Of a stretch of 64,000 bases of DNA, positions 1-14,218 are shown one piece after another. The notes beneath the pieces are model-generated. The model did no database searches and had not been told where the DNA came from. It worked only from the letters and a program-made list of their open reading frames with translations. Location of the stretch: contig CM037836.1 of assembly GCA_021234535.1 (NCBI GenBank), positions 19,885,111 to 19,949,110 of the forward strand, written 5' to 3'. Every line of letters begins with the position of its first letter. Within the stretch, counting starts at the first letter, position 1. The stretch comes from Stichopus chloronotus (taxonomy: Eukaryota; Echinodermata; Holothuroidea; Aspidochirotida; Stichopodidae). A program made the position numbers and the translations under genes.

Positions 1-3000
1 GATGTTTGGACCAAGCTGACCAAAGTTTGAACCCGGTTTCTATTCTAGTTCCAGTGGCGTCAAGATGGTTGTTTTAGGGGTGGAGGGTCAGGTTGCAGGG
101 TAACACGAAAGCGTCTCCATACTTCAGTGGGGCACCCAAGATTGGGACTGGGGCTGGGGGGAGTATTATTGTGGAACACTAAGAGGGGGTCCCATTATGA
201 GTTGGCGCGGAGCGCACCAGCAAACCTTTGGATAAAAGTATTTCCTAGATCATGGACGGAAATCGCCCCTCCAAGGCTCCGCAAGGAAGCCATGGTCCGC
301 CAAATGACATATTTTCTCTTGGCTGTCTTATTTCCTCAATGTTTCTCAATAATGTTGCCCGAATTGGAGTGTACGCCCTAGCTGTCCTTCCCACCTCCCC
401 GCATCGCACGCTGATGCACCTGACAACTGAATGTGGCACTACGCTTACTTCCCTTATAACAAGTTCTGTACGTGCAAATTAAAGTGGGACACTGACTAAA
501 GGTGCCATGAAAGTATAGCCTGCGTTGCGTCTCTGTGGCTGTCACCCTTATGGTAGCTTTACTAGCTTCTTCTGCCACGTCTGCAAGGCCATCAGTAAAG
601 CAGATCTTTCCGACCGTTACTCATTATTCATTGGTGTAGGTTGATCCAGAGATTACTGAACAACTACACTGTAAGTTAAGGGTAATATCCTGGAATTTTC
701 ACGAAATTGTACCATGGTTACGTTAAACCATTGTCAGTAGATTGACCTTCTGCGGTGATTCGTACCGTGACAGATGCTAGATATGAAAGAGAACCACGGA
801 TGAAACCTGGAGAACCGTAAGCACTATTAAGTACCAATACAAGGACACACAAACTTAGTTGACATGTGAGAGCACTTACATATCGCCCACTGTCTACTTA
901 ATCTACAGACGAATGAAACGACCGAAAGCTTTCCACGGTACTTATGCACGTGTTAAGAACAGTGGGTACCGTACTCGTAACTAACTGGTGACGGGTTTCT
1001 TCAATGATACACGCATACGCAAATTCTATAGTTAGTGGGCTACATTTATGGATAGTGCACTCGACGGCGTGGATGTCACCTGCAGCACTGGTGGGTACAC
1101 AAAGTGCGCTCAGCCCTTACTACATAAAGGGAATCGTTGAGCCTCCTCTACTTGGGCCCATTGTCCAGAGTGGGGTTGGGTGGGGAGGGATGAAGCCTCC
1201 TAAACGAAAGCATTTCTCCCAAGAATTTTTTAAGTGAAAAAAAAAGATCAACAAAACGTCACATGTGCCAACGGTTCTCCTTGCCCTGTATTTCTGCGTT
1301 GGCTCCCAACAGAAATCTGAACTGACTCCAGGTCTGCTTCTAGTTTAGGACCGGAAGTCTATTATATATCATTAAGGACGTACATAGAATGTTATACAGA
1401 AACTACAATCTATATTTTTTTTATTCAAGACACCAGTGAGAAGTATGCTATATCTTCACTATACAACGGCGACATTCATCTCGCCGGTTCAGACGAGGTC
1501 TTGAAACATTTGCAAATCTCTCTCTTGTGCATTTGTTTCCCGCCAGTGAGTGGGAGGGGCGGTAGAACCTTATCTGGCAGGTCTCTCCGATACGCGTTGT
1601 TCACGATAGACACGCTTTTTTATCCGGGAATGATAATTTCTTTGTAAATAGATGGTCCATTAAGCTTGTTTGCTATGGTCGTCTTTTCCTGTGTGTTTGC
1701 CACCTCTGCACTTAGCCTAAGCTCATTACAAAATGTGTACCTGTTACTGTAAAGTAAACGCACATAGCTTCACCTCTTCAAAAGCGTGTTGATTGTCGCT
1801 ATTGCATAGAATGCCATGTTTTATTTTATTTCAAAATCCTCACTATCTTTGGATTTCTCAAGACCCTTTTCCAACTGCAGGGCTGTTTTCGATATCGCCA
1901 ATTATACGAAGATAATTTCCACCCTGATAGAATACCGATATAGCTTGAAACACGACCACAGCGAACGTCATTGTATGATAAAGAAATACTCTGACGAGAA
2001 TGATAACGAGCGACCCACACATTTAGCTCCACGCAGAGCAAAAGAGAAAAAGAGGGTCGTGTAACACCGTATTTACAACCTAAATCACTCAAAAAGTGTC
2101 AATACTGCGTCCCGAACAGTGTTGATCAAAATTGCCAAATGGAAAAAGGCACCAGCTGGATGGTTTACTCACATAAGAATTCAAAAGAAATACATTAATG
2201 AAAGTAAACTATACGTGGCAATTAAAATTCAGATTCTGAGTTGAATCCACACTATATAGGTAGGAAGCCTTGACGCATGTCTTCAAGTACATGCATCTCT
2301 CCTCTTAAATTTCCTCTGTACTCATCTATACACTGCAAAAACTGTCTCTAAATTGACAGAAAATAAAACAAAGAAATAAAAAAAAACAGGAAAACTGAAA
2401 CGATCTGGCAATATTTGCCAGAAAATATCTGTATTTCTTATTTATTTGTTTTGTTTTATTTTTTGTAATTTACAGATATTTGAAACAGTGTAACAAGTCC
2501 AGCATCCTTCTCTACTTCATATGCATAAATTTGGTCAACTGTTTTTTCTTTTTTTTTTCACCCAGCTTTACTTTTAAAGAATATCGTTTTCCCTGCACGT
2601 ACAGCAGCACCCCGTGTAATGTCATTAATTAAGTGATACGCTGTATGTGTTGCACGCAACTATTTCACATGCATTGAGTCAGAAGGCCTACTACTACTAG
2701 CGCGACTAGGTCATTTTACTACCGCATGCCTTGTTTTTGTTGGCGAGTTAGAGTTTCAATTACGAAAGAAAAGTGAAAAATTTATTTGCGTGTATAATTC
2801 AATCTACAGCATTTCGACCTTCATTATAAGAGGAAGGTTACTGTATACGACAATGCACGAAATCGAACCAGGAAGAATTTGAGTAGTAATTGTGAGAAAC
2901 AATTTACATAATTGACATGTTTCATGGCTGCATGTCTGTTCTCCAACTATTACAGAAACGTGCATTTTCCAAAGATCATTTATTGAGTAAAAATTTAACT

Positions 3001-6000
3001 AACGCCTAAGGTGGAAAAGTTGACCGCTTAAAAATTCAAACACAGATACAAAATTTGATTCCCCTTTCGTGAGTGGACCACAACTCTAAGAATGTTGCAT
3101 TTGAATTTGACCGTTCGTTGAATTTTATTGCGTAAAATGTTGCTTCTTCTAAGTTGAATGTATGTTTGTGGTTCATTTGAACTGACACCATAAGAAAGAG
3201 AGAGATATGTGGAGCGATCCCCACCATGCCCAAATTTCGGTCCTAGCTTAAAAGTTATAGTCAATGAGAAAGTAGCCAATTATATCAACATTTCACATTA
3301 CATGGTACCATCGTCCTATGTGTAACTCCCGTCACTAAGTGAAACTTTGTTCTGCATATACCAGCAAGACAGGTTGCAAAATTTAAAATCTATTGCCCAA
3401 AAAGAAAGAAATATCATGAAAGGACCTACTTGAGCCATGGTCGACCGGCTTTTTTAATTCAGGACTCTAGTGATAAGAGGTTGATCCATTTTGAAAACCA
3501 GCTATAAACAATCGCCGTACGTATATCTATATAGGTCTAGATAATAAGAACGGTAGGCCGAAACAGCTGCTAAAAATGAGTTTCTCTTGACGTGTAGACA
3601 TACGCTCTTCACTGAAGAGTACTCTTTTTCTACGTTTGTGATGCAAACATTGTCTACACGCGTCCAGTAATGTGAACAACGAACCTTGGACTGTGTGCTT
3701 AAAGGTTCCAAGAGGATTATCTCCCTTGTCCAATTCGCCCAAAGAATTCTAATCAACCAAATTGCATTTTCCCATCGAAGCCTTGTCTCTAGTACTGTAC
3801 TCTGTAATCAGTCACAGAGATTTTCGTTTACGCTATGCAGGGGAAAGGCGATGCTGGACTTTGATAATTTATATATTTAATTCAGGTTATTGGCTACTTG
3901 GCTACTGGTGAAACCAAGAAAGAAGAAACAAAACTTTCCCTACAGCTGCTTCGTGAGAGGTATAGATCGTTAAACATGGAAAGCTGCCTGCATCGGTGTA
4001 CCGAAGTTCCAAAGGTGGAACAGGATTATGGGGAAAATTGCTGGAACGTAGAATTTGGTAATTAGTTAATACTTGTTCAGGTTTTCTGTAAATCAGTGAA
4101 GGAAATAAATACAGTAGTACTAGTGGATGGCATTTTGTAGGGGTGATACCTCCATATTGTAACTTTCTCTCGTCAGTTTGTGAGGCTAGAGGCAAGTACA
4201 AAAATCGTGCAGATAAGAATGCTATCGGATGGTCTCTGTGGTTTGTCTTTGACGAGTTACACGGTAAAGCTACAAGATCTACCCTTAACGAGAAAACAAG
4301 TCCCGTTGGACCCAAAGCAGTGCATGAGAGGAGAATTGAGGAGTACAGTCTGGGGAGGGGTAAGATAACTGGACCAATCTACATCATCTACATGGGCAGG
4401 GTTATCCTACTTTGCAATTTTTTCTTCATGCAGTGTTTCGCCAGTGAAACAACAGATACATAAGGACGGATAAGTAAGCTACAGCGGAATGTTCCCTATG
4501 TACTAAAAACAAAAATGATATACATGGCGCTTCAAATGTTAATTTATACAAAACATATCTCCACTGTCTGTAAAAAGTAGGATTGCACACACTGGTGACA
4601 AATCACATCAAAATTATAACTAGTGTAAGACTGGAGGGGTGACTCAAATTCGGAATTCGAATACTGATGGAGGTAGACTTGGATCAAGATGACATACGCA
4701 GCTGAGGCAAAATATTTTCTATCCGATGATCAGTACAGGTTTACAGAACACACACGGGTTAATTAAGACCGTTCACGGGGAACATGTAAGAAATTGTAAA
4801 CTCTCCAGGAGTAAGGTAAACATGATTATCATACTGAGTGTTGGAGAGAACAGCTGAGAGACAAACAACCAATGGAAATCATAATCACCTGAGGGGGTGC
4901 GTGTGTCACGTGTTCATAGATTTGAGAGATCGTTATATGCCACAAGTGGGAAGTTACGTAAAATAGGAGCCTGAAGTTTTGCGCAGATTTTAATTTTAAA
5001 GACAAAACTCATCACCCAGACAGTTTCAATTCTCCCAACCAACTACCTCTAGTCCCTCCCTCAGCCTGTCTGAAATTCCTTCACATGATGTGTAATCAAA
5101 ACAATGGATCCCTGTGTATGCTGTGTAATACGAGCTGCTCTGCATCTTTCGAATTTGCTGTCAATCTTAGAGTACTGTAACTTTGAACCAGTTGAGAATT
5201 TTCGCTTACAGGGAGGTAAAAATATAGCTTATGGTGATGCAATACAGCCTTTGATGCACTGAGAGAAAGGACCCAATATCTTTTTTTTCTTTTGCCTTCT
5301 ATTTCCTACGGACCAAAGGTGGTTCAATTTAAAATTGACTTAGCCCATATAAGCGCTTTGCCGTTTCTGCAATTTAAAATACTTTTTATCGCACGTTTAA
5401 GATGGCTTCCTACAATTTAAGAATAACTACAGACAAATATCATCAAAGCGAATGATCCAACTAAAAGATTATATGGAAGCAGGCACCGTTCAAATGTATA
5501 CAATTACTAGAGAACTGTCAGGTCTACTGTGGTAAATTATGCATTTTAATTCAGAGAAGTCATGCGCGACTGACGTCAGCAGTCATACGGTACTTACAGT
5601 AAAAATGCACATACACACACAGGGCTTTAATCAGTAACCGTTCATGCATAGCGCACCTTTAAACAGCGCTATCATAAACACTGACGGTATACCATGTTAC
5701 CGTATTTAATTTCACCTATACCTATATGCATACTTGTATAGACTGCTGCACTGAAGGGACTGCCGATTTTTTATTTTTTTCAAAATGACAAAAATAATGA
5801 TTTGTTATTTCAACCTCTTCATAGCCTTTTGGAAAATGATTTTACTGCTTGCAAACTTTCATTAGATTAAAAGCATTTTCCAGACCATAGTTACTTTTGG
5901 ATTTCCCACTAAAGAACTGACTCTCAGAAATGCCAGTATAAATAGTTGATTTGTGTTCAGTCACATACAAGATGGTTTATTAAGGGTCTGCAGGCATGTT

Positions 6001-7790
6001 TAATCAGGCAACATCCGGGGTTTTGAGTGTAATTTTTTAAACAAAGGAATTTTATGCCTAGGATAAGTGGTGCACGACTGACGTGATTTTTGTCAAATTG
6101 TTACATTTACTGCTTTTGATATTTTTTTGTTAACATTTTCAGCTTTATTTACAATTTATCGTCAAATCTTTGTAAAATAAAAACAGGCACGAGCTCGGCA
6201 TTTTCCTTCAAACAACACACATTTTACACAACTTTACAGAACACTGTCCAAAGTTTGAACACATTGATTATCCCTTTAAAGACATCAAAAATAAATTAGC
6301 ATTAGCGCACTAGCGCACACCTCGACATACTTTCCGACGAGAAAATGTATCATTTCAGCTTCGTTTCTCTTCAAGGAGATGGAGTCAGTCATTCCTTAGT
6401 AATCTACATTACTTTCGTTATTGTCGTTCGTTGAAATTAGTGTTGTCATCAACATCGAGCAATCATGATTTTTTGAAGACGAATTTTAGTTCACACTCAT
6501 GATGTTTGTATGATGTGTGAAGATGGCTTGTTTGGAATGCAACACTTAAAGGTGATTGATCAGGCTCATAAATACATCACATCAATCTCTTCTTGGATAA
6601 CTCTCTGCAAACGTCACAACTTAAGGGTTAGACTTCACGAGTATAGAACGACACACATCGTAGGACGATGTGGAAACATATACAGCTGTGATCATTATAG
6701 TATCATTCATTGTGCACAAGTATCGTGAACATGAAATTACGAGCTCCATTCTCTCTCTACAAAATTTGCAAGTCGTTGGTCACAAGTCGTAAATAAAGTC
6801 GAAAATGTGATAAATAAATCACAATTATCAAATAAATCCAATTTGATAGGGATCGCGTTAAGCTAAATGACGCATCAGTGAGGTGTCTAAACAAAATCCC
6901 TCACAGAACAATAATATATCACTTCATTTGAACGTCGAAACTTCTCTTAATGTACCGTGCCGAACATAAATGTGTAAGGTGGTTGTTTGAATTCCTTTCC
7001 TGAGAGGTCACTTTGGGCTTGGATGTAGTTACATGGGGTAACTACAAGAGGTAATTTGATTGCCACAGACCGGCTAGGACTTCGGTTTGAAACGTACTAC
7101 TTCAAGGGGAAATCAGGGCTTATTTTCACAATTTATTTCACTACAGTTCCCTACCGGTATCGTACAATGAGTTATAACTAACAAATATGATCAAGATTAT
7201 CTCAAAACATGTGGCCAATTTTGAGAAACGAGTCAAATTCGCAAATAAAAAAAAAAAAAAATCGATGAAGAACTCCATATTCAACGAATCAGATATGAAT
7301 ATTCAATACTATCGCCTTTTCAAGGTATAAGGAGGTGGGGCTTCCTATTTAGTACAGTAAACAAAACATCAAACGAAGTCGCGGCGTGAGTGAACAGCTG
7401 TATGGTTTGCACATACGAGTAATTTCCATCCGCGAAGACGCGAAGACAGCATGGAAAACGTAATCATTCGGTTATGTGTATTCATGTAACGTCATCTCAG
7501 TCTTACGCTGTGATTGGTCATCGTATAGAGGAGGCTGTCTTGTCTTGAACATGAACGTTTATTTTTTGTACCCGACAAATATGAAGAGTTCTCATTCAAC
7601 AGTAATTAACGCAATAATTACCGTTTCTTCTACCTTCAAACACATCCACAACGTCTCCATATTTCGGTGAACAATCAGTTTAGAAAGAAAAATCAACTAA
7701 ACTTGAATTTTCTCAGTCAAACCCAGATTTCCCCTTTAACCATCGTGGTCATGAAAAACCGCGTTGGACAAATATACCATCATTTATGAT
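1..7790. other. Gene-poor non-coding DNA
   Basis: I recognise no gene here on either strand. The open frames are short, overlap each other on both strands and match no family I know; the longest is a 137-codon minus frame at 3902-4315. The first ~550 bases are more GC-rich than the rest. They contain CAGTGGCGTC at about 52-61, which resembles a transposon end, but I found no partner end. Poly-A and poly-T runs are scattered throughout, for example at 2375-2385 and 7246-7261. Confidence 0.5.
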
Positions 7791-7910
7791 GATATTAATT
7801 GGAGTATATACATACTTGTACAAAGTTGAATGTACACAGCCATTTTAATTCTAATTTAAAACCACTGACATCAGTATGAAGCTAACCAAAGGAAGAGTAT
7901 ACCTCACTAC

Positions 7911-8400
7911 TAATAAATTCGAATATATATCAGTATTACAGAAATTCGAATCATACTGATATCAAACCAACCTATCAGAAAGAGTGAATATACTCTGGTA
8001 TAAATTCGAACATATATCGGTATTAATTCGAATTTTTACAGGCACTAAATCATCAACTAATCAGACAGGCTGAATATGGTAGCTCCTTAGTATAAATTCG
8101 AATATATCACGGAATTAATTCGAATTTATACGAATACTAAAATTGTCAACCAACCAGAAAGGCCGAATAGACACCTAGTACAAATCAAATAGCCTATATA
8201 CATAAGTATTCAGATTTAGACCGGTGCTAAATCAATCAATACAGACATCCTGAATATATACTGGTATGTCCGGTATTAAGTCGAATTTATATCAGTATCA
8301 AATCAATCCGGACCGAATATAAAATGGAATAAAATGAAATAGAAAGCCTAACGACATTCGAATTTATACCAAGCACATATTCGAATTGATGCCGGGATAA
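7911..8400. repeat. Degenerate ~88-bp minisatellite with AATTCGAAT motifs
   Basis: About five imperfect units follow one another. Each opens with a variant of TAAATTCGAATATATATC, then GGTATTAATTCGAATTTATA, then a segment like AATCAACCAACCAGAAAGGC, then GAATAT and a closing CTGGTA or CTTAGTA. Unit starts lie near 7911, 7999, 8091 and 8180, with a more eroded unit after about 8265. The palindromic core AATTCGAATT recurs up to twice per unit. No open frame runs through the array. Confidence 0.75.
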
Positions 8401-11400
8401 ATAATGGTCAATGTACGGTCTGTTGCTCTCCCTCCAATGTAAGAGCCATCGGTATAATGTTCAAATTGAATGAACGACTGTGGCTTATAGTCTAACTCGA
8501 AGCACAATGGAGTGAGCACAACCCTTCATGCTGAACAGTCTCAGACTCACACATCATTGAATTGACAAGTGGACCCCCCTTAAAACATACAAGCACAAAC
8601 TTCACAGTCACTTACCTTCTTACAGCAAGTTAATACAACATACATGCAAGGTTACTTCAATTCCACAACAAAACTTTTGTGGTTGATTTCATTTCAACAT
8701 GACTATACGCAACACGTCCACTTTTGCAAATGCTTCTCATCAGTCGGACATGGTCTGCTGCGTATCGGTTTTCTCCAACTATTAATAATACTGGGGTGAG
8801 CAAATGACCGACCGTATGGCTCCAAGCAGAAAACAAAGACGTTTTCAATCAAGCTTCATATTCTTCCCCTGATCTAACAACGGCCCCAAATAAAAAAAAA
8901 ATGAGAAAACTGATATCTATGTACATTCTTCAGTTTACTGTGGACGGAAAGATTACTGTTTTGGAATGTTCGGACACAAAGACGACAAATAAACAGTACC
9001 TTTGACTATGAATCTATACCAAATAATGAGAGAGAATTGGGACTAGTGTACATATGTCACTATAGCTACGATTGACAGCTATTCTGTAGCAGGTCACAGC
9101 TACAAAGTACATCAGAGCAAAACGGGTGATGCAAAGCGTTTTTACAGTTGGTCAATCCACCATCTGAACATGGAGAATGTACAGGCTGTTAGGAATTACA
9201 TAGATGTTAAGCTTACACGAAAGGGGTATATATTTTTGTCATTCATAAAGCATCATGATAATGGAATGAAAGAATTACACCGTGTAGAATGAAAGCAACA
9301 TCGGCGTACAGAAATATTGCTTCAATGTTTGCAGTTTCGTCTCTGAAAATTGATTTTGTTTTTAATTTATATATTTTTCTTGACATTAGACTGTTAGATA
9401 TTAGAACATTTTCATTTTAACCGATAGTGTTTCAGACGCAGATATATAGTGCTGAATTGATAACAATCGCCAAAATGTCTCAGTATTATCTGCGAGAGCG
9501 TAAGAGTTGGCCCGCCCCTCGCAAATATTAGGTCCCTTGAAGTAGTGGTCACCCCTAAAAATGAGTCCCCCCCAGGGCATACAAAACAAAAACACCGTTC
9601 GGCAGGACAAAAAAAATAACAATATGGTTACACTCTCTCAAAAGGAGCAAGAAATCGTTTCTAGGATTTACCATTTAGCAGCTAAAATTATCAAACACTT
9701 CTGGGTGTGAGGTTGAACCCCCTCAGGAAAACCCCATGTGTGTCATCTTCACCACGACCCCCCCCCCCCTTACGCTCTCTCTCTCCCTACCTCTTTCGGT
9801 CTCGCTCTCGCTCTCGCTTTCTCTTCAAAATATGTGAAGAACACTGAGACTGAAATCCCTACCTTATCTTTCATATTATAAAGAAAACATGAATAATCGA
9901 GCAATACATCCCATTTACCTCATTTTCAATATATATTTTCTTCTTGGATGGAAGCCTTCCTGTATTTAATAGCAACGAAGTGAGTCTTGGCTTTGCAACG
10001 TTAAGATATTTCTAGGTCGAACCATCGCAAAGAGAGATTATTATTGCTTTATCTTCATACGAGCAGACACACAGATATTCAAATTCGAAGAACATGCACG
10101 CAAAGGAAATGAATAACAGTACGTCTTAGTACTCAACTGACTCACTTGCATTTTAATGTGTTTCCACATGTACACACACACACGCACACACATACCATAT
10201 GCATATATATATATATACATATAAAAAACACACTGTGCCATAGTTTCATTTCATTGAATAAAGTATTCTATCCTCAGCATAGTTGTCCTGCACTTTTCGT
10301 GTCATCAATTCCGATCTTCGCCTCAAAATTCTCGACCGGTTTATAGCCAAGCATGAAAACTAAAAGTAAATGGATATCAATGCTTAGATTAAATTCCTGT
10401 TTTCTCTATCATTCTTCCATATATGCCGTCATATTTTATTACAAACACGACTAGGTCAATCTTATAAGTTCTTTTGATACGTTAGGCTATAACGTTGTGT
10501 CGATGTGAATTGTAAACAGTCTACTTCAACGTCGCGTTATACTTACATGTGATACCAAAATGAATGAAATCGAGGCTGATTAAGTGCAATGAACATTATC
10601 TTGAGCTTTTGTATGTTTTGCATTGCAATCAAACGCGTAAATTGAAATTGAAACGTAAATTGTTACCTGTGTTAGCCTACGTAGAAACACTGCATAAGGT
10701 GTGTAACCCTATATGGAGACACACCCCATAGCTGTGTTGATAGTGAATGTAAAATTAATCGGGTCATGATATGGCGACTAGAAATTCGAACATTACACAC
10801 GATCATAATCTATAGTCTTCCATGCACTATCACAAAGACTGAGTACGATGCAACTGGGCTACGCAAAAATTTAGCAACCAGTATCCATGGGGGGGGGGGG
10901 GGGGTGGTTCAGGAGGTTCGGGCAAACCCCCCAACAAGATCTGGAGATCCACTCAGCCTATGGTAGTAGGCCTACGTTAACAACAATATAATCAGTTTTA
11001 ACCTGTTAGTCACAATTGTCGGGTAAAATGTTCCACTTATGGTAAAATCGAACCTTCCCGCAGAAAAAGCTGCATACCGACCTGGTTAGTATAAGCTTAA
11101 TCAGACTGACAACAGAGCTTAACAGCTTATCATTACCATGTAATACGGGGATCAATGTGTACAATTGGTATTTACGGTCCATGAAGCAAGGATGGTAATG
11201 GGGAACGGATTAACTTGATACAATGACGTCACCAGATATCGTCATACCAGATTGACCATTAGCAATTTTCTCGTGAAATTCAGGGAATCCCACTGAATGT
11301 TTGGGAGATGGGGGGGGGGGGGGGAGATGGGAAGCTCTTGGCGCATCACTGGTTTCCATCAAAGGAGAAATAGATAAGGGAAACACTTCTTGAATAATCA

Positions 11401-13544
11401 ACTGTGAGCTCCTACTACCACTGCATTATTCAACATACTGCAACGACTTGCAGTATATATATTAATCTGTGATTTATACGTTAAGGATATAACCGACGAG
11501 TTTCAAAGCCTATCTGTAAGTCCGGGTGCATTGCGATATTATTATGCCTACAGTGATCCCTTGCTTTCCCTACTGTATATACGCCCACTGAATTTTGAAG
11601 TAGGAATCTACCTATTATTACTTTCGTGTTTTCACCTACACCAAATTATGTACTTATATTAAAATAATAAATAATAATACTTATAATAAATATACAAATA
11701 ATATATAATGTATAATAATACTATAATTAAAGTAATAATATCATTAAAATGAGTACGTCAAAAATGCGAAACGTGATCATGTCAAACAGGAACCGTATAC
11801 CGTTTATGCTTGAACGTTAAATTGTATAGAAAAGTAACGTTTGCGTTTTCTACGAAATTAGGCATTTGACCATTTAATTGGGTGACAACTGGCCATGACT
11901 TCCCGGTACAAAACTTGTGGAAAATTTTTCCCCAATCACTGTCCCACTTTGTGGGAAAGGAATTGGAAAAATGCGTGATCGCGCTTTTCGCAAGTTGTAG
12001 TTTTTAAGTTTTACCGCGTTTTCCTTTTTTTATTTCAAGTGTAGCAAAACTTCCAAAATTTTTAAACCTTAATTTACAGAAAATTTCAGGAAATTGAAAT
12101 TTTGAGAATATACGGGACTTCTCTATTGAATGACCTGTACGCAAAATGACGTTGTTCCAAAGGTTTACTTGGATATACGGTAGTAACACCACTGCCAGAA
12201 AGCAGTACGTGTATACTGCTAAACTGACGGGCTGCAAGGAAGAAAGTTACTTAATTTGGTATATAAACATTTGAGAAATACGGTCGAAGGGGCTTTATTA
12301 CTCTCACTGAAACTACAAATGAACAGAACTGTTGGTTCGAACAAAAATAAAACAAAAAAAAAACATGATGTGACTGCGCGTCTTTCAATTACGATCGGGC
12401 GTTTTCTTTTTCTTTTTTCTTCTTCAAACTTGCAGTGCAATTTTTTATCCCGAAAAATAGGGCATTTGTTCGATCAGTAGCTTATGTATGATATATTTTG
12501 ACATACTTGATTCAAATAGATTGAACTTTATACATTTTCTGTAAGTCATATATTAAATCTGCGAAAGGTCTGGGAGCCAATCCTCACATGATACTGTATA
12601 CATTATCTCCACTCGAGCGGACAAGCTGCAACATATGACAGTATACATTTATTACATCATGCTGTATTTTGTATCACAGAGGAGACATTCGCTGAAAAAA
12701 AAGAACGATTTTAATACAAAGGGAAGAGGAAATACAGAGATGAGGTGGACTTTGGAGATGCGGTCATGAATACTACTATACGAAGATCTTGTCCTAAAAT
12801 CCATTACCCCCCCACCCACGTCCACGTCCCTCGTTAGAAGCAGTTTCATTATTTTGCCGATGTTACTGAAACGTTCGATCGAACAGGAATAAAAGTGTAG
12901 GAGGGACTGACGGCGAACTTAGGTTTGAACTTATTCTGGTGACACAATATCCTGTTTACCACGGTAGTAGCCTAGATTGCAGCGGTAATGCTTTCACCTT
13001 CCTTCCCCTTGCACTGCGCCGCTGACTTCCAAGCCATCACAGTACTGTATACACACATACGTACACTTCTTGAGGTTGTGGTAGTAAAACATTAACTTGT
13101 CATGTTCTCTCATAGCCTACTGTATGTTTGCTTTTCCACGAAACAAGCTGCAATAATATGATGAAAACACGTAACCAAAGGAAAACTCGCATGGCCTTCG
13201 TCACCGAAATTTAATTATTACCATTAATTGAAAGCATGCAGTACAGTGCTTCGATTTTTGAGGACTAAATTTCCCATCATGATTACATTATGGTAGACCC
13301 CTTGAAAGGTTACACATCCTCCAACATGTTTGCTCTCTTCCTCTCTGCCTTGCTCTCCCTACCTTTTTTTTTTCTTGTATTATGTAAAAATGTGATAATA
13401 ATTGTTAAACTGAATATCGCAAATTACAAACTAAGCTCTCCGTTAGAAAAAATCGAGCGAACCGATGACTTAGCTTGCTAGATATGTTTGAAACCATAGG
13501 AAGTTTTGTCTCAATTCGATAACTGTTGACAGAGGCCTTGCAAA
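8401..13544. other. Non-coding DNA with simple repeats
   Basis: I see no gene. Simple-sequence tracts include poly-C at 9758-9769, CT-rich sequence at about 9775-9825, (AC)n at 10172-10191, (TA)n at 10203-10218, poly-G at 10889-10904 and 11310-11324, and a TAA/AAT-rich stretch at about 11655-11745. Short open frames in both directions look like chance. Confidence 0.5.
10172..10218. repeat. Compound (AC)n-(TA)n microsatellite
   Basis: An AC dinucleotide run, interrupted once by CG, is followed after a short spacer by a pure TA run. Small open frames that translate as alternating TH or IY residues come from this repeat. Confidence 0.9.
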
Positions 13545-14218
13545 CAGTGGCATGTGGCCTCACCAAGGGGGCATGGGAGAATTTTCCTCCAGTCAGAACG
13601 TTTGCGTCCCCCCCCCCGTTGCCCCTCCCCTGAGCTGAAGTGACCTGACAAATGCACACATGTCTATATCTATTCTCTGTTTATTCATAATTTTGCATGT
13701 ACCTTTCTGTTCTAGGAAGCCAATGAGACTTAAGTTTCCACCCAGAGTTTCCGGGACTTCGCCCTCTAGCCCCCAACAAACTTTGTGTCTGGATCCAGGA
13801 ACTTTCGTAAGTTTTCATATTTGAAGGATACTATCCATGAAACTTAATATTTCACCCAGAAATATCTTAAAACCTTACAGATCTCCACCTTGACAATGCC
13901 TAAAGGTCTCATGAGGGGGCCCTAAGTTCTCATCTTCTCAACTTAGAGGAGAGAAATAACCGAAATAATTAAATCTTTTGGAATCTTTGTGTGTAACGAT
14001 GCACTTTGAACAAAAATATACCTATCCCGAGATTTAATTTTTCACACAGTGACATCCCTAAACGGTCGAGGCTTTGCCCCTGGACCCCACCAAGAGCCAT
14101 AAGACGGTCCCCTGGACCCCACTCACTAAGCCCCCTCTTCGCGTTCGATTTTGCCCCCAACAGTTTCTTTTGCCCTTAATCCCCCCCCCCCCCTCCCCTT
14201 TTCCTGGTGTTGCCAGTG
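13545..14218 (-). mobile_element. Old hAT-like non-autonomous element, copy 1
   Basis: The left end reads CAGTGGCATGTGG and the right end GGTGTTGCCAGTG, degenerate forms of the CAGTGGCGGC.../...GCCGCCACTG ends of the younger copies. The interior shares blocks with them, including an AGGAAG...GAGACTTAA...TTTCACCC block, segments like TTCGCCCTCTAGCCCCC, and C-rich runs near both ends. The conserved block (ACTTAAT..TTCACC followed by a C-rich half) occurs three times, near 13730, 13840 and 14030. The flanks CTTGCAAA and TTGACAAA match only 5 of 8, so the boundaries are approximate. It is inverted relative to copies 3 and 4 and codes for no transposase. Confidence 0.6.

Noticed and set aside
1..200. 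Fifth hAT-like element starting with CAGTGGCGTC near position 52
   Set aside because: No matching inverted end or 8-bp duplication was found.
3902..4463. 137-codon minus frame overlapping a 106-codon plus frame
   Set aside because: No family motif and no clear supporting splice sites; near the length expected for the longest chance frames in this much DNA.
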